A stretch of DNA of 64,000 nt from Paralysiella testudinis (GCF_016894345.1 NZ_CP069798.1:1385385-1449384); one strand, 5' to 3'; shown: positions 45,826 to 56,944, counted from the stretch's first letter. Numbers and translations: made by a program. Notes: a model not told the origin generated them from the sequence alone.

Positions 45826-46716
45826 TTATTTCTTGCGGCCGCTGATGCAGACCCAGCCATTGTCGCTTAACGGCGGGTTTAAATCAAACCATTGGGCGTA
45901 GATGTCGCTTAATTCGCTGAGCTGCTCTTCCAAAATACCGGAAAGCACGATTTGGCCGCCGCTGCGGGTGCGAGCGGCGAGCATGTCGCCCAACATGCGC
46001 AAGGGGTTAGCTAAGATGTTGGCCACCACCACATCAAATTGGCCCGCAGGCAGATCGTCGGGTAGGTAAAACCGGGCGTCAACATGGTTTTGTGCGGCGT
46101 TGTCGCGGCTGGCGCGGATGGCTTGCGGGTCGATGTCGACACCGCTGGCTTGCCCAGCACCCAATTTGAGGGCGGCGATGGTGAGAATGCCGGAGCCGCA
46201 GCCGTAGTCGAGCAGGTTTTCGCCACCGTGCAGGTGTTGGTCCAGCCATTGCAGGCATAAATGGGTGGTGGGATGGCTGCCGGTGCCAAAGGCCAAGCCC
46301 GGATCCAGTTGCAGATTGATGATGTCCGGCGCTTGCGGCATCGGATGCCAAGACGGGGTAATCCACAGGCGTTCGGAAATCTGGATGGGGTCGAACTGTG
46401 ATTGGGTGAGCCGCACCCAATCTTGTTCGGGCACGGTTTCCAATTGGTAGGCAGGTGCGGCCATGTGTGCATCGGCAGCGGCGGCGGCGAGGATGGTGTC
46501 GATGTCGGCCTCGGCATCAAACAAGGCCACGATGATGCTTTGCTGCCACACTTGTTCGGTGGGCATGCCCGGCTCGCCAAACAGGGCTTGCTCTTGGGCG
46601 GTGCCGGCGTGGGCGTCTTCAATGGCGGTGCTTAGGGCGCCGTGTTCCATCAGGGCATCAGATAAGGGCTCGGCTTGGCGGGCGGATACGGCAATGGCAG
46701 CTTGTTGGTAGTGCAT
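45826..46716 (-). CDS. prmA: ribosomal protein L11 methyltransferase
   Basis: 296 aa. It trimethylates L11. Motifs: LDPGLAFGTGSHPTTHLCLQ, the SAM-binding LLDYGCGSGILTIAALKLGA, VDIDPQAIRASRDNA, and VVANILANPLRML. The N-terminal substrate-recognition domain is present. It is first of the prmA-zinc-ribbon-argA-yggX series. Confidence 0.94.
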   Translation of the reverse strand: MHYQQAAIAVSARQAEPLSDALMEHGALSTAIEDAHAGTAQEQALFGEPGMPTEQVWQQSIIVALFDAEADIDTILAAAAADAHMAAPAYQLETVPEQDWVRLTQSQFDPIQISERLWITPSWHPMPQAPDIINLQLDPGLAFGTGSHPTTHLCLQWLDQHLHGGENLLDYGCGSGILTIAALKLGAGQASGVDIDPQAIRASRDNAAQNHVDARFYLPDDLPAGQFDVVVANILANPLRMLGDMLAARTRSGGQIVLSGILEEQLSELSDIYAQWFDLNPPLSDNGWVCISGRKK

Positions 46717-46829
46717 AAAGTCTCAATCAGAAATGGGGCAGCAAGGTGAACGACATGGGTTTGCCACATTATAAAGCGGCGGCGGCGTTGTAAACCAGTA
46801 TGGAATGTGGTTTTAATGGATTAAAACGT

Positions 46830-46859
46830 TTTCAGGCAGCCTTTATAGGCTGCCTGAAA
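46830..46859. terminator. DUS-pair hairpin between accC and prmA
   Basis: TTTCAGGCAGCCT / AGGCTGCCTGAAA with a 4-nt loop, 14 bases beyond the accC stop. Confidence 0.7.
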
Positions 46860-46873
46860 CCATGATGCTACGG

Positions 46874-48232
46874 TTATTGCTGGCTGTCTTGGCGTTTGTG
46901 CAGCCATTGTTCCAGATAGTGGATGCTCACGCCGCCTTGGGCAAAGCCGGGGTCGACAAACAAATCACGGTGCAGTGGGGTGTTGGTTTTGATGCCGTTA
47001 ATTGCCACCTCGGCCAAGGCCACGCGCATTTTGGCCATGGCTTCTTCGCGGGTTTTACCGTGGGTACAGATTTTGCCGATCAAGCTGTCGTAATAGGGCG
47101 GTACGGTATAGCCTTGGTAGATGTGGCTGTCGACACGGATGCCGTTGCCGCCGGGCAGGTGGCAGCTGGTAATCTGGCCGGGGCTGGGGATGAAGTTGTA
47201 CGGATCTTCGGCATTGATGCGGCATTCAAACGCATGGCCTTGCAGCTTGATGTCTTTTTGCTTATACGCCAGCGGCAGGCCGGCGGCCACGCGGATTTGT
47301 TCTTGCACGATGTCTACGCCGGTAATCAGCTCGGTGATGGGGTGCTCCACCTGCACGCGGGTGTTCATCTCGATAAAGAAAAATTCGCCGTTTTCATACA
47401 AAAACTCAAACGTGCCCGCACCACGGTAGCCAATGCGTTTGCAGGCCGCCACGCAGGCTTCGCCGATGCGCTTGCGCTCTTCTTCGCTGATGCCGGGCGC
47501 CGGTGCTTCTTCGATGATTTTCTGATGGCGGCGCTGCATGGAGCAGTCGCGCTCGCCCAGGTAAATGGCGTGGCCGTGTTCGTCGGCCAGTATTTGGATT
47601 TCCACATGGCGCGGTTTTTGCAGGTAGCGCTCCATATACACCATGGGGTTGCCAAAGGCGGCCCCGGCTTCGGCGCGGGTCATTTCCACTGCTTTGAGCA
47701 AGTCTTCGCGGCGCTCCACCACGCGCATACCGCGCCCGCCGCCACCGCCGGAAGCTTTAATGATAACGGGGAAACCCACTTGGTCGCCAATGGCCATAAT
47801 TTCATCGTTGTCTTCGGGCAAGGCGCCATCGGAACCGGGCACGCACGGCACGCCGGCGGCAATCATGGCGTGTTTGGCCGAAACCTTGTCGCCCATCAGG
47901 CGGATGGTTTCGGCACGCGGGCCGATAAAGGCAAAGCCGGATTGCTCTACTTGCTCGGCAAAACGGTCGTTTTCGGCCAAGAAGCCGTAGCCGGGGTGAA
48001 TGGCATCGGCACCGGTCACTTCGGCGGCGGCGATAATGGCCGGAATATACAAATAGCTTTGGGCGGAGCTGGCCGGGCCGATGCACACCGATTCGTCGGC
48101 CAGCTTCACATAAATGGCATCGCGGTCGGCTTCAGAGTGCACCACCACGGTGGCGATGCCCAGCTCGCGGCAGGCGCGCAGTACGCGCAGGGCAATTTCA
48201 CCGCGGTTGGCAATGAGGATTTTTTTCAACAT
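46874..48232 (-). CDS. accC: acetyl-CoA carboxylase, biotin carboxylase subunit
   Basis: 452 aa. The ATP-grasp enzyme carboxylates biotin on AccB. It starts [31 protein letters not shown] is the ATP-binding loop, [17 protein letters not shown] the central motif and [25 protein letters not shown] the catalytic region (seen as shorter blocks). It is separated from accB by 216 bases filled with a DUS pair and a Correia-like element, unlike the usual tight accBC pair. Confidence 0.96.
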   Translation of the reverse strand: MLKKILIANRGEIALRVLRACRELGIATVVVHSEADRDAIYVKLADESVCIGPASSAQSYLYIPAIIAAAEVTGADAIHPGYGFLAENDRFAEQVEQSGFAFIGPRAETIRLMGDKVSAKHAMIAAGVPCVPGSDGALPEDNDEIMAIGDQVGFPVIIKASGGGGGRGMRVVERREDLLKAVEMTRAEAGAAFGNPMVYMERYLQKPRHVEIQILADEHGHAIYLGERDCSMQRRHQKIIEEAPAPGISEEERKRIGEACVAACKRIGYRGAGTFEFLYENGEFFFIEMNTRVQVEHPITELITGVDIVQEQIRVAAGLPLAYKQKDIKLQGHAFECRINAEDPYNFIPSPGQITSCHLPGGNGIRVDSHIYQGYTVPPYYDSLIGKICTHGKTREEAMAKMRVALAEVAINGIKTNTPLHRDLFVDPGFAQGGVSIHYLEQWLHKRQDSQQ

Positions 48233-48252
48233 AAGACGGGATTTCCTCTGTA

Positions 48253-48289
48253 TTCAGGCAGCCTTGGTTTTATATAAAGGCTGCCTGAA
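48253..48289. terminator. DUS-pair hairpin between accB and accC
   Basis: TTCAGGCAGCCTT / AAGGCTGCCTGAA with an 11-nt loop, 20 bases upstream of the accC ATG. A stem here could stop accB transcripts before accC. Confidence 0.5.
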
Positions 48290-48324
48290 ACAATATTCGG
48301 GCAGGTGGGTTTGTGCCGCAGATT

Positions 48325-48449
48325 ATACTAATTATAAAAAATAAGATAACAAGGCGGAACTGATTTACTTGGTGCTTCAGCACCTTACAAAATCGTTCGC
48401 GCAGCGCGTAGGCGAGTCAACGCAATTAGGTTATTTCTTAGGATTGGTT
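48325..48449. repeat. Correia-like MITE inside the accB-accC gap
   Basis: Degenerate ends ATACTAATTATAAAAAATAA (left) and AAACCAATCCTAAGAAATAA (right, read inward). The core GGCGGAACTGATTTACTTGG, GTGCTTCAGCACCTTAC and CGTAGGCGAGTCAACGC matches the full-length Correia interior. Its right end touches the accB stop codon at 48449-48451. Confidence 0.75.
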
Positions 48450-48913
48450 TATTCGATGATAAACAGCGGCTCGCCGTATTCCACCGGCTGGCCGTTAACC
48501 ACCAAGATTTCTTTAATCACCCCGGAGCGGTCGGCTTCGATTTCGTTCATCAATTTCATTGCTTCAATAATGCACAGCGTGTCGCCCGCATTCACGCTTT
48601 GGCCCACTTCGGCAAAAGCCGGGGCGCTGGGGCTGGCGGCGCGGTAGAAGGTGCCCACCATCGGCGAAGTGAGTGCTTTGCTTAAATCAGGGCCGGCTGC
48701 CGGTGCTGCCGCCACAGGTGCAGCGCTGGCGGTGGTTGTCGGAGCGGGTGCCAGCATCGGCTGCGGCGCGTGGTGCATGGCGGCATATACAGGCTGATTG
48801 TTGGCGATGGTGCGGGTGATGCGCACTTTCTCTTCGCCTTCGGTCACTTCGATTTCGGCAATGCCCGATTCTTCCACCAAATCAATCAGTTTTTTCAGTT
48901 TGCGTAAATCCAT
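48449..48913 (-). CDS. accB: acetyl-CoA carboxylase biotin carboxyl carrier protein
   Basis: 154 aa. The N-terminal helix ([20 protein letters not shown]), an Ala/Pro linker (about 45-80) and the biotinyl domain with Lys120 in [14 protein letters not shown]. It carries biotin between the carboxylase and transferase subunits. The C terminus PLFIIE is the normal family end, so the adjacent MITE did not truncate it. aroQ lies immediately upstream in the same direction, a frequent pairing. Confidence 0.96.
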   Translation of the reverse strand: MDLRKLKKLIDLVEESGIAEIEVTEGEEKVRITRTIANNQPVYAAMHHAPQPMLAPAPTTTASAAPVAAAPAAGPDLSKALTSPMVGTFYRAASPSAPAFAEVGQSVNAGDTLCIIEAMKLMNEIEADRSGVIKEILVVNGQPVEYGEPLFIIE

Positions 48914-48949
48914 AATAGGTAATCCTTTAATTGAGAGACGGCTGCGGTT

Positions 48950-49399
48950 TCAGGCAGCCGTTTGAAGGTGTTGGATGGCACACCGTAAAGCGGCCTCGTA
49001 GCCGTAGGTACCCAAGCCGCATACCACGCCCATGGCTAAATCGGACACATAGGAGTGGTGGCGGAAGGGCTCGCGGGCGTGGATATTGGAAATGTGCACC
49101 TCGATAAATGGCTTGGCCGCCGCCGCCAGCGCATCGCGTATGGCCACGCTGGTGTGGGTGAACGCGGCGGGATTGATGATGATAAAAGCGGTGTTGTCGC
49201 TCATGGCGGCCTGGATGCGCTCCACCAGCACATGTTCGGCATTGCTTTGCAGTGCGTCAAACGCCAAGCCGGCTTGATGGCAGTGGGTTTGCAGGTGTTG
49301 TTCGATGTCGGCCAAGGTGGTGTGGCCGTAGATATGCGGTTCGCGGTGCCCCAATAAATTCAGGTTGGGGCCGTTTAGTAGCAGAATGCTTGCGCTCAT
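48950..49399 (-). CDS. aroQ: 3-dehydroquinate dehydratase, type II
   Basis: 149 aa. [36 protein letters not shown] and [18 protein letters not shown] with the catalytic His are the type II signatures. The usual catalytic Tyr of the R-G-x-x-x-x-Y loop falls at the IYGHTTLAD segment. Third shikimate-pathway gene in the window after aroK and aroB. It precedes accB by 36 bases. Confidence 0.94.
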   Translation of the reverse strand: MSASILLLNGPNLNLLGHREPHIYGHTTLADIEQHLQTHCHQAGLAFDALQSNAEHVLVERIQAAMSDNTAFIIINPAAFTHTSVAIRDALAAAAKPFIEVHISNIHAREPFRHHSYVSDLAMGVVCGLGTYGYEAALRCAIQHLQTAA

Positions 49400-49664
49400 G
49401 TTGGCGGCTTTTGACAGTAAATTGGCGCTATTTTCGCGTAAAAGTGGGCAATGTGTCTAGTTTTTTACGCAACGCGGTTTATGTGTGCGGGCAGCCCAAT
49501 GGCGGCTGCGGCTGGATTCTACACCGATTGCGGTAAATGTCTAGAATAAATAGTCTATGTGATGCTATGGCTCTATACCCGAACCCGCCGCGATATTCAG
49601 TGTCATTAACTCGGCGCCGCTTTGTTATAATCCGCGCTTTGCGCTCAGTTAAGCTTACCGCACC

Positions 49665-50699
49665 ATGCATATAGACGACTTTGATTTTGATTTGCCACCG
49701 CAGTTGGTGGCACAACAGCCGCCAGCGCAGCGCGGCAGCAGCCGCCTGTTGGTGGCCTTGCCCGGCCAGCCATTGGCCGATGCGGTTTTTGGCGACTTGC
49801 CTGCCTATATTGCCGAGGGTGATTTGCTGGTGTTTAACAACACGCGGGTAATGAAAGCACGCCTGTTCGGGCAAAAAGCCAGCGGCGGCAAAATAGAGGC
49901 TTTGGTGGAGCGGGTGCTGGATGCGCATACCGCCTTGGCGCATGTGCGCTCGTCTAAGTCGCCCAAGCCCGGCACCGAATTGGTATTTGAAGGCGGGCTG
50001 CGCGCCACGATGCAGGCACGCCACGGCGAGCTGTTTGAATTGCGGTTTGCGGGCGAGGATACGGTGTGGACTTTGCTGGAACGTCACGGCCATTTGCCCT
50101 TGCCGCCTTATATCGAGCGTGCGGCGGGCGCGGCTGACGACGAGCGCTATCAAACCGTGTATGCCAAGCACGAAGGTGCGGTGGCCGCACCCACTGCCGG
50201 GCTGCATTTTACCGAAGCCTTACGGCAAAACTTGCAAGCGCAAGGCGTGGCGCTGGCCGAGATTACCTTGCATGTGGGTGCCGGCACATTCCAGCCGGTG
50301 CGGGTAGACAATATTGCCGAACACACCATGCACAGCGAATGGTATGACGTAAGCGCGGCAACGGTGGCGGCAGTGGCGGCAGCCAAGGCGCGCGGCAACC
50401 GTGTGTGGGCGGTGGGCACCACCGCTTTACGGGCGCTGGAGTCGGCCGCCCGTTCAGGCAGCCTGCAAGCGGGACAGGGCGATACCGATATTTTTATCAC
50501 TCCGGGTTATGAGTTTAAAGTGGTAGATCGGCTGATTACCAATTTCCATTTGCCCAAATCCACTTTGCTGATGTTGGTGAGCGCTTTGGCCGGCTACGAT
50601 GAAATCCGCGCCGTATACCAACACGCCATTGCGGAGCAATACCGCTTTTTCAGCTATGGCGATGCGATGATACTGGGCAATAAAGCGCAGTCTGATTAA
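49665..50699 (+). CDS. queA: S-adenosylmethionine:tRNA ribosyltransferase-isomerase
   Basis: 344 aa. It adds the epoxycyclopentanediol precursor of queuosine to tRNA. It starts [50 protein letters not shown] and [17 protein letters not shown] are diagnostic. No tgt or other queuosine gene is adjacent. It ends at a terminator shared with rplS. Confidence 0.96.
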   Translation: MHIDDFDFDLPPQLVAQQPPAQRGSSRLLVALPGQPLADAVFGDLPAYIAEGDLLVFNNTRVMKARLFGQKASGGKIEALVERVLDAHTALAHVRSSKSPKPGTELVFEGGLRATMQARHGELFELRFAGEDTVWTLLERHGHLPLPPYIERAAGAADDERYQTVYAKHEGAVAAPTAGLHFTEALRQNLQAQGVALAEITLHVGAGTFQPVRVDNIAEHTMHSEWYDVSAATVAAVAAAKARGNRVWAVGTTALRALESAARSGSLQAGQGDTDIFITPGYEFKVVDRLITNFHLPKSTLLMLVSALAGYDEIRAVYQHAIAEQYRFFSYGDAMILGNKAQSD

Positions 50700-50754
50700 A
50701 AGCGTTGTGTGCTGTTTAATGTTTCAGGCTGCCTGAAAGCCAATCTACCGGCCA

Positions 50755-50784
50755 CAAAAAAACCCGCCATTGAGCGGGTTTTTT
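50755..50784. terminator. shared terminator of queA and rplS
   Basis: AAAAAACCCGC / GCGGGTTTTTT with a 6-nt loop between converging genes; T-runs on both strands. Confidence 0.92.
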
Positions 50785-50795
50785 GTATTGCTGCA

Positions 50796-51161
50796 TTAGC
50801 CTTTGCGGGCGGGCAGTTTTTCTTTGATGCGGGCGGCTTTGCCGGTGAGGCCGCGCAAGTAGTACAGCTTGGCACGGCGTACGTCACCACGGCGTTTTAC
50901 TTCGATTTTTTCAACTGCAGGAGAGTAGAGTTGGAATGTACGCTCTACGCCTTCGCCATTGGAAATTTTGCGCACGATAAAGGCGCTGTTCAGGCCGCGG
51001 TTACGGCGGGCAATCACCACGCCTTCGTAGGCTTGCAAACGGGTGCGGGTGCCTTCGGTTACGCGTACGGAAACCACCACAGTGTCGCCGGGGGCGAAAG
51101 CGGGGATTTCTTTGTTTAAGCGGGCGATTTCTTCTTGTTCCAGTTGTTGGATCAAATTCAT
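50796..51161 (-). CDS. rplS: 50S ribosomal protein L19
   Basis: 121 aa from the ATG at 51161 ([15 protein letters not shown]); the longer open frame overlaps trm[37 protein letters not shown] and [17 protein letters not shown] match L19. Last gene of rpsP-rimM-trmD-rplS, 11 bases after trmD. Confidence 0.97.
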   Translation of the reverse strand: MNLIQQLEQEEIARLNKEIPAFAPGDTVVVSVRVTEGTRTRLQAYEGVVIARRNRGLNSAFIVRKISNGEGVERTFQLYSPAVEKIEVKRRGDVRRAKLYYLRGLTGKAARIKEKLPARKG

Positions 51162-51172
51162 GATACTGCTTC

Positions 51173-51922
51173 CTATTCTAATGGGAATTCCCGTTCCTCT
51201 TGCTGTATGGCCTGCAAGAGCCTGGATTCCTGTGGGGTTAATGCGCGAGCCGCCAATAAATCGGGGCGACGCGCCAAGGTGCGCTTGAGCGATTGGGTTA
51301 ACCGCCATTGCGCAATCAAACCATGGTTGCCGCTGCGTAAAACTTCGGGCACCGCCATGTTTTGAAATTCGATTGGCCGCGTGTAGTGCGGACAGTCCAG
51401 TAAGCCATCGGCAAACGAATCTTCTACCGCCGATTGGGCGTCGCCCAATACGCCGGGCAACAGCCGCAATACGGCGTCCATCAGCATCATGGCTGGCAAT
51501 TCACCGCCGGAAACCACAAAATCGCCAATGGCGATTTCGCTGATGTCGTTGTGCTGCAAAATACGCTCATCAATGCCTTCGTAGCGCCCGCACAGCAAAA
51601 TCAAGCCGGGTTGCTGTGCCAGCTGCTGCACTAGGGCGTGAGTGAGCGGCGTGCCTTGCGGGCTGAGGTAAATCAATTTTGCCGCCGGGCAATTGGCTTG
51701 GGCGTGTTCGATGGCTGCCTGCAAGGGCGGGGCGGCCATAATCATGCCGGGGCCGCCGCCAAACGGCCTGTCGTCAATATAACCCAAGGGGTTGTCGGCA
51801 AAGCGGCGCGGGTTTACGGCATTGAAGCGCCATAGGTTTTCACGCAGTGCGCGGCCGGTAACGCCGTGGTCGGTAATGCTGGCAAACATTTCCGCAAACA
51901 GGGTGATGGCCTGAAAATGCAT
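51173..51922 (-). CDS. trmD: tRNA (guanine(37)-N1)-methyltransferase
   Basis: 249 aa from the ATG at 51922, whose A overlaps the rimM TGA (TGATG). It methylates G37 to prevent frameshifting. The trefoil-knot SAM site is in [25 protein letters not shown] and [30 protein letters not shown] is near the N terminus. Confidence 0.97.
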   Translation of the reverse strand: MHFQAITLFAEMFASITDHGVTGRALRENLWRFNAVNPRRFADNPLGYIDDRPFGGGPGMIMAAPPLQAAIEHAQANCPAAKLIYLSPQGTPLTHALVQQLAQQPGLILLCGRYEGIDERILQHNDISEIAIGDFVVSGGELPAMMLMDAVLRLLPGVLGDAQSAVEDSFADGLLDCPHYTRPIEFQNMAVPEVLRSGNHGLIAQWRLTQSLKRTLARRPDLLAARALTPQESRLLQAIQQEEREFPLE

Positions 51923-52434
51923 CAGTAGTCCGTGCCCCAATCTACGCGAATGGTTTGCTCGGCCAGTATTACTTCATCAATATACTGCGCCACAAACGGA
52001 ATCAGCTTTTGGCCGAATTCGCCGTCTACCACCAGCACATCATGCGCGCCGGTTTCCAGCAATTTGCTTACCGTACCTAGGCATTGCTGTTGGCGGTTAA
52101 CCACATTCAAGCCGATTAAATCAGCCCAATAGTATTCGCCGTCTTCAGTGTCGCCAAAGTCGGCGCGGTCGATTTCCACCGTGTGGCCGCGCAGGGCAAA
52201 AGCGGCGTCGCGGTTGTCGATGCCGCTAAACAGCACCTGCAATTCATCGCCCGCCACCTTGCTCTCGGCTACGGTAAACATACGGCTGTGGCCGTCTTTG
52301 CTTAAGCGCCACTGTGGGTAGTCCAGCAGGCTGTCGGTGTATTCGGTGCTCACGGCCACTTTGACCCAGCCTTTAACGCCAAATACCCCTTTGATATAGC
52401 CCATGCCTACCCATTGCGGCTCGGTATTGCTCAT
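51922..52434 (-). CDS. rimM: ribosome maturation factor RimM
   Basis: 170 aa. An N-terminal RimM domain ([20 protein letters not shown]) and a C-terminal PRC barrel ([38 protein letters not shown]). It assists 30S assembly near S13 and S19. It lies 11 bases after rpsP and is coupled to trmD. Confidence 0.96.
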   Translation of the reverse strand: MSNTEPQWVGMGYIKGVFGVKGWVKVAVSTEYTDSLLDYPQWRLSKDGHSRMFTVAESKVAGDELQVLFSGIDNRDAAFALRGHTVEIDRADFGDTEDGEYYWADLIGLNVVNRQQQCLGTVSKLLETGAHDVLVVDGEFGQKLIPFVAQYIDEVILAEQTIRVDWGTDY

Positions 52435-52445
52435 GCTGCGGCCAA

Positions 52446-52694
52446 TTAAGCGGCGGCTTTTTGTTCTTTAACCAGTTTGGCAACGGCTTCGCTCAATTGC
52501 GCGCCTTGGCCTACCCAGTGGTTCAAACGTTCGGCGTTCAGGCGCACGCGTTCTTGTTTTTCATTGGCTACCGGGTTGTAAAAGCCCACGCGCTCAATAA
52601 AGCGGCCATCGCGGCGGTTGCGCGAATCGGCAACCACAACATTGAAAAACGGACGGTGTTTGGAACCACCACGAGCCAAGCGGATAACTACCAT
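52446..52694 (-). CDS. rpsP: 30S ribosomal protein S16
   Basis: 82 aa from the ATG at 52694 ([17 protein letters not shown]); the longer frame upstream is leader. [19 protein letters not shown] is the family signature. First gene of the rpsP operon; an inverted uptake sequence lies in the leader at about 52741. Confidence 0.97.
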   Translation of the reverse strand: MVVIRLARGGSKHRPFFNVVVADSRNRRDGRFIERVGFYNPVANEKQERVRLNAERLNHWVGQGAQLSEAVAKLVKEQKAAA

Positions 52695-52814
52695 TATGTA
52701 TTCCTTAAAATATCGAAGTAATGGGCTTGCCGATGCCAACATCAGGCAGCCCTTAAATTCAGTCAACAACAAAACCGCTAATTTTAGGGGATAACACTCT
52801 ATTGATGCAAGGGT

Positions 52815-55538
52815 TTATTGTGTTTTTGTGGGATTTGTGGTTTCTGCGCTTTCCAGTAGCGGTTTTTCTACTAGGCAAATGCTGCCGTCTTCCGGATCTT
52901 TGCGCACCGAAAAGCCCAGTTTGCGGGTGAGTTTTTGCATACCGGTGTTGGCGGTGAGGATTTCGCCGCGCATGATTTTCAGCCCTTGGTGGCGGGCGGC
53001 GTCAAACAGCAGGTTCATCATAATGTAGCCGATGCCGTGGCCTTGCCATTGGTCGGACACGGAAATGGCAAATTCGCATACTTCCATATCGGGGTCGGTG
53101 GTGTAGCGCGACACCGCCAGAATTTCATCTTCTTGGCCCAGGTGCGGCTTAATCATCACCAACGCCATTTCGCGGTCGTAATCCAGCTGGGTGAAGCGCA
53201 CCAGCATGGTTTGCGACAATTGCTTAATGCTGGACATAAAGCGGTTGTAACGGCTTTCGTCAGACATATTGGTAACAAAGGTTTGCAGCATATCGGCGTC
53301 TTCTGGGCGCATGGGGCGCACAAATACTTGGCTGCCGTCTTTCAAGGTGGCTTCGGTTTCCAGAAAGTGCGGGTAGGGCATAATCGCCATGTGGCCGTAG
53401 CGCTGCGGCACAGTGTCTTTGCCTTCGTGCAGCACAATGCGCGCATCCAGTGCCATCACGCCGTCGGGGCTAGCGATAAACGGGTCGATTTCCAGCTCTT
53501 TGATTTCAGGCAGCTCACACACCATTTCCGAAATGCGCAACAGCGCATGGCGCAGGGCGATAAAGTCTACCGGCGGCATGTTTTTGAATTGCCCCAGCGT
53601 GTGGCTGATGGCGGTGCGCTCAATCATGTCGTTCACCAGCATTTCGTTTAAGGGCGGCAGCGCCACGGCGCGTTGTTGCTGCAAATTGCCGGCCCAGCCA
53701 CCCGCGCCCAAGGTGATTACCGGGCCGAATATAGGATCGCGGGTAACGCTGATGGACAATTCGCGCGCATGTTTTTGCTTGAACATGGGTTGCACGGTGA
53801 TGCCGTTGATGCGGATGGGCGGGCGGATTTGACCGGCGGTGTCGATGATTTGGCGGTAGGTTTCGCGCACTTGTGCTTCGGAGCCGATGTTCAGGCGTAC
53901 GCCGTCGATGTCGGATTTATAAAACAGATCGGGCGAGTCGATTTTGAGCACCACCGGATAGCCCATGCGGTTGGCCATTTCGCAGGCAGCCTCTTCGCTT
54001 TGCGCCAATTGGGTGCGGTTGGTGTGGATGCCGAACAGGCCGAGCACTTGTTTGGACACGTTTTCGGGAATAATACGTTCGCCGCTGAGTTTGAGGATGC
54101 TCAGCAGTTTGTGGGCGGTGTCGAAATCCGGCTCCAGATTATTGTCGGTAAGCGGGCCGGGGGTTTGCAGCAGCAATTTCTGGTTGCGGTGGTAGGCACC
54201 CAGTTTTTTAAACACTTCGATAGCTTGGTCGGGGGCGTTGAAATGCACCCGGCGCGAGCGGGCAAACAGGGCACGGCTTTCCTGCACTTTACTGTCGCCC
54301 AGCCACGACAACAATAAAGGCTTATTGGTTTCGCTTTGCAATTGCACCATCATTTGCGCCGTGGCCAAGTGGTCGGTGCCGATTTGAGGCGAAAACAGCA
54401 CCAGCACGCCGTCTACGTTTTCGTCGTCCAAGCACAGCTTTACGGCAGTGCGAAAGCGCAAGGGGCCGGCGTCGCCGATGATGTCCACCGGGTTGGCGTG
54501 CGACCAGTTTTCAGGCAGCGCCGCATTCAGCGCTTCCATGGTGGTTTTGCTCAGTTTGGCCAGCGGCACGTCTTCATCGTGAGCGGTGTCGGCAGCCAGA
54601 ATGCCCAAGCCGATGCCGTTGCACACAATGGCCAAACGTTCGCCGGCAGAGCGGTAGTTGGCAGCCAAAATTTTCACCGCCACAAACATTTGTGAAATGG
54701 ATTTTACTTGCAGCACACCGGCGCGCGCCAAGGCGCTGGAAAATACATCGTCGCTGTTGAGCGCACGGCTGGCTTGGGTAAAGCCGGTAACGCGGTCTTC
54801 GTCGTGGCCGGATTTGATGACCAACACCGGTTTAGCGCGGGCAGCGGCACGCAAGGCACTCATAAATTGGCGGCCATGGCTGACTTGGTTGATGTGCAGC
54901 AAAATGGCGTGGGTGGCGCGGTCGTTGACCAGATAATCCAGAATTTCACCAAAATCCACGTCCCAGGTTTTTTCACCTAAAGACAATACGGTGGAAAAAC
55001 CGATGTCGCGGCTATATGCCCAATCGAGCATGGCGGTACATAAGGCGCTGGACTGGCTCACCACTGCCAAGTTGCCGGGGTGGATTTTGCCGGTGTAAAT
55101 GCTGGCGTTTAGGCCGATATTGGAGCGAATCAGCCCCAATAAGCTGGGGCCGAGTACGCGCACACCCAGTTTTTTTGCCTTGGCTACGGCTTTTTTCAGT
55201 ATGGCGCGGTCTTGCGTGTGCACGTTTTCCAGCGTTTTGACCAGAATCACAAAGCGGATGCCGCGCTTATGGCACTCCTTGAAAATGGTTTCCAGCGAGT
55301 CGATACGGGTGAGCACAATGGCTACATCCACGGGGTCGGGAATTTGGGTAACGCTGGCGTAGGCGGTAAGCCCGCCCACGATTTTGTGGCGGATGTTCAC
55401 CGGAGTGATTTTGCCATTAAACGAACTGGCGAGCAGATTGGTGAGCAGGCGTTGACCTATGCTGTTGGAGCGGTCGCTGGCGCCAATCACGGCGATGTGC
55501 TTGGGGGCAAACAGGTTGTGCAGTGGATGGGGTCTCAT
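52815..55538 (-). CDS. Pat/PatZ-type protein acetyltransferase (NDP-forming acyl-CoA synthetase-like plus GNAT)
   Basis: 907 aa. A CoA-binding domain (about 8-135, HIAVIGASDRSNSIGQRL), a succinyl-CoA ligase-like domain (about 150-450) and an ATP-grasp-like domain (about 490-705, MGYPVVLKIDSPDLFYKSD). The C-terminal GNAT domain is about 730-890 (VSDQWQGHGIGYIMMNLLF). The layout equals E. coli PatZ, which acetylates lysines such as that of acetyl-CoA synthetase. Phosphohistidine activity of the N-terminal part is uncertain. Single gene with a 446-base gap upstream. Confidence 0.88.
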   Translation of the reverse strand: MRPHPLHNLFAPKHIAVIGASDRSNSIGQRLLTNLLASSFNGKITPVNIRHKIVGGLTAYASVTQIPDPVDVAIVLTRIDSLETIFKECHKRGIRFVILVKTLENVHTQDRAILKKAVAKAKKLGVRVLGPSLLGLIRSNIGLNASIYTGKIHPGNLAVVSQSSALCTAMLDWAYSRDIGFSTVLSLGEKTWDVDFGEILDYLVNDRATHAILLHINQVSHGRQFMSALRAAARAKPVLVIKSGHDEDRVTGFTQASRALNSDDVFSSALARAGVLQVKSISQMFVAVKILAANYRSAGERLAIVCNGIGLGILAADTAHDEDVPLAKLSKTTMEALNAALPENWSHANPVDIIGDAGPLRFRTAVKLCLDDENVDGVLVLFSPQIGTDHLATAQMMVQLQSETNKPLLLSWLGDSKVQESRALFARSRRVHFNAPDQAIEVFKKLGAYHRNQKLLLQTPGPLTDNNLEPDFDTAHKLLSILKLSGERIIPENVSKQVLGLFGIHTNRTQLAQSEEAACEMANRMGYPVVLKIDSPDLFYKSDIDGVRLNIGSEAQVRETYRQIIDTAGQIRPPIRINGITVQPMFKQKHARELSISVTRDPIFGPVITLGAGGWAGNLQQQRAVALPPLNEMLVNDMIERTAISHTLGQFKNMPPVDFIALRHALLRISEMVCELPEIKELEIDPFIASPDGVMALDARIVLHEGKDTVPQRYGHMAIMPYPHFLETEATLKDGSQVFVRPMRPEDADMLQTFVTNMSDESRYNRFMSSIKQLSQTMLVRFTQLDYDREMALVMIKPHLGQEDEILAVSRYTTDPDMEVCEFAISVSDQWQGHGIGYIMMNLLFDAARHQGLKIMRGEILTANTGMQKLTRKLGFSVRKDPEDGSICLVEKPLLESAETTNPTKTQ

Positions 55539-55984
55539 GCGCTCACTCCGTAACGGTAATCTATATTAAGGTATGGATTTTACCGCAAATCGGCGGCATT
55601 CAAGCGGGAGGGGACGTTGAATCTTGTGTTTACACAGGTTTTGCTGCAAAACGGGTGTGGGTATTTTTATTTTAATTTAAATAATATTGGGTTTGATGAT
55701 TTTAAAATGTTGAATATAGGCTTTCAGGCAGCCTTTAAATATTTATTTTGTTTTTAATATGATGTTTATATATTGATTGCAGTGACTCTAAAATTAAATA
55801 GTTGAATTTGTTGCAAAGCCACAAAATACTAAGGTAGTGTTTTTTAGGTTAAATACTTTACTACTGCGGTTTGGCAGCGGATATTTGCAGGCTGCCTGAA
55901 CAGGATTTTTGCGGATGATGCTGCATGACCGCATTTCTTCGCGTATCATAATATGCAATTCCCCTTGTGGTGTCAGCGAATAAC
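55539..55984. other. AT-rich gap between the Pat gene and accA
   Basis: The middle (about 55620-55860) is strongly AT-rich and has no credible ORF. Inverted uptake sequence at about 55721-55734 and direct one at about 55889-55900. Divergent promoters for the two genes are expected here, but none is clear enough to call. Confidence 0.5.
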
Positions 55985-56944
55985 ATGAAACAGATTTTCT
56001 TGGATTTTGAACAGCCCATTGCCGAATTGGTGCAGAAAATTGACGAATTGCGCTTTGTGCAAGACGATTCGGTGCTGGATATTTCGGAAGAAATCAACCG
56101 GCTGAAGAAAAAAAGCGACGAATTAACCAAGTCGATTTTCAGTAAACTCACGCCAGTGCAGGTGTCGCAAGTGTCGCGCCATGCTCAGCGCCCCTACACA
56201 CTTGATTACATCCATGCCTTGTGCACCGATTTTGAAGAGCTGCACGGCGACCGTGCGTTTGCCGATGATGCCGCCATTGTGGGCGGCTTGGCGCGTTTTA
56301 ACGGCCAAAGCGTGATGATAATCGGCCATCAAAAAGGGCGCGACACCAAAGAAAAAATCCGCCGCAATTTCGGTATGCCCAAGCCGGAAGGCTACCGCAA
56401 AGCGTTGCGCTTGATGAAAACGGCAGAAAAATTCCAAATCCCCGTGCTCACTTTTGTTGACACCCCTGGTGCCTATCCGGGTATTGGCGCCGAGGAGCGC
56501 GGCCAGTCGGAAGCCATTGGCCGCAATCTGTATGAACTTACCCGCTTGCGGGTGCCGGTGTTGTGTACCATTATCGGCGAAGGCGGTTCTGGCGGTGCCT
56601 TGGCGATTGCGGTGGGCGATTACATCAATATGCTGCAATACGCCACTTATTCGGTGATTTCGCCAGAAGGGTGCGCTTCAATTTTGTGGAAAACCGCCGA
56701 AAAAGCCCCCGAAGCGGCGCAAGCACTGGGCATTACCGCCAAACGGCTGGCAGAGTTGAAGCTAATCGACAAAATCATTGAAGAGCCGTTGGGTGGTGCC
56801 CACCGCAACTATCCGGAAATCATGAAACGGGTAAAAGCGGTGCTCACGGCACAATTACAGGAAGCACAAAACATGCCGATGGCGGATTTATTAACCCGCC
56901 GTTTCGACCGTTTGATGAGCTATGGCCAATTCAACCTCAAATAA
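55985..56944 (+). CDS. accA: acetyl-CoA carboxylase carboxyltransferase subunit alpha
   Basis: 319 aa from the ATG at 55985. It transfers carboxyl from biotin to acetyl-CoA together with Acc[53 protein letters not shown] and [13 protein letters not shown] are diagnostic. It overlaps tilS by 23 bases, so the two are coupled. accD is not in the window. Confidence 0.96.
   Translation: MKQIFLDFEQPIAELVQKIDELRFVQDDSVLDISEEINRLKKKSDELTKSIFSKLTPVQVSQVSRHAQRPYTLDYIHALCTDFEELHGDRAFADDAAIVGGLARFNGQSVMIIGHQKGRDTKEKIRRNFGMPKPEGYRKALRLMKTAEKFQIPVLTFVDTPGAYPGIGAEERGQSEAIGRNLYELTRLRVPVLCTIIGEGGSGGALAIAVGDYINMLQYATYSVISPEGCASILWKTAEKAPEAAQALGITAKRLAELKLIDKIIEEPLGGAHRNYPEIMKRVKAVLTAQLQEAQNMPMADLLTRRFDRLMSYGQFNLK

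Noticed and set aside
46862..48277. 471-codon plus-strand ORF opposite accC
   Set aside because: Antisense shadow of accC; it crosses a DUS pair and has no recognisable domain.
49400..49664. regulatory element between aroQ and queA
   Set aside because: The 265-base gap must hold two promoters, but I found no hexamer pair or hairpin convincing enough to report.
55861..56151. 96-codon minus-strand ORF across the accA start
   Set aside because: It overlaps the accA N terminus in antisense and has no ribosome site or family resemblance.
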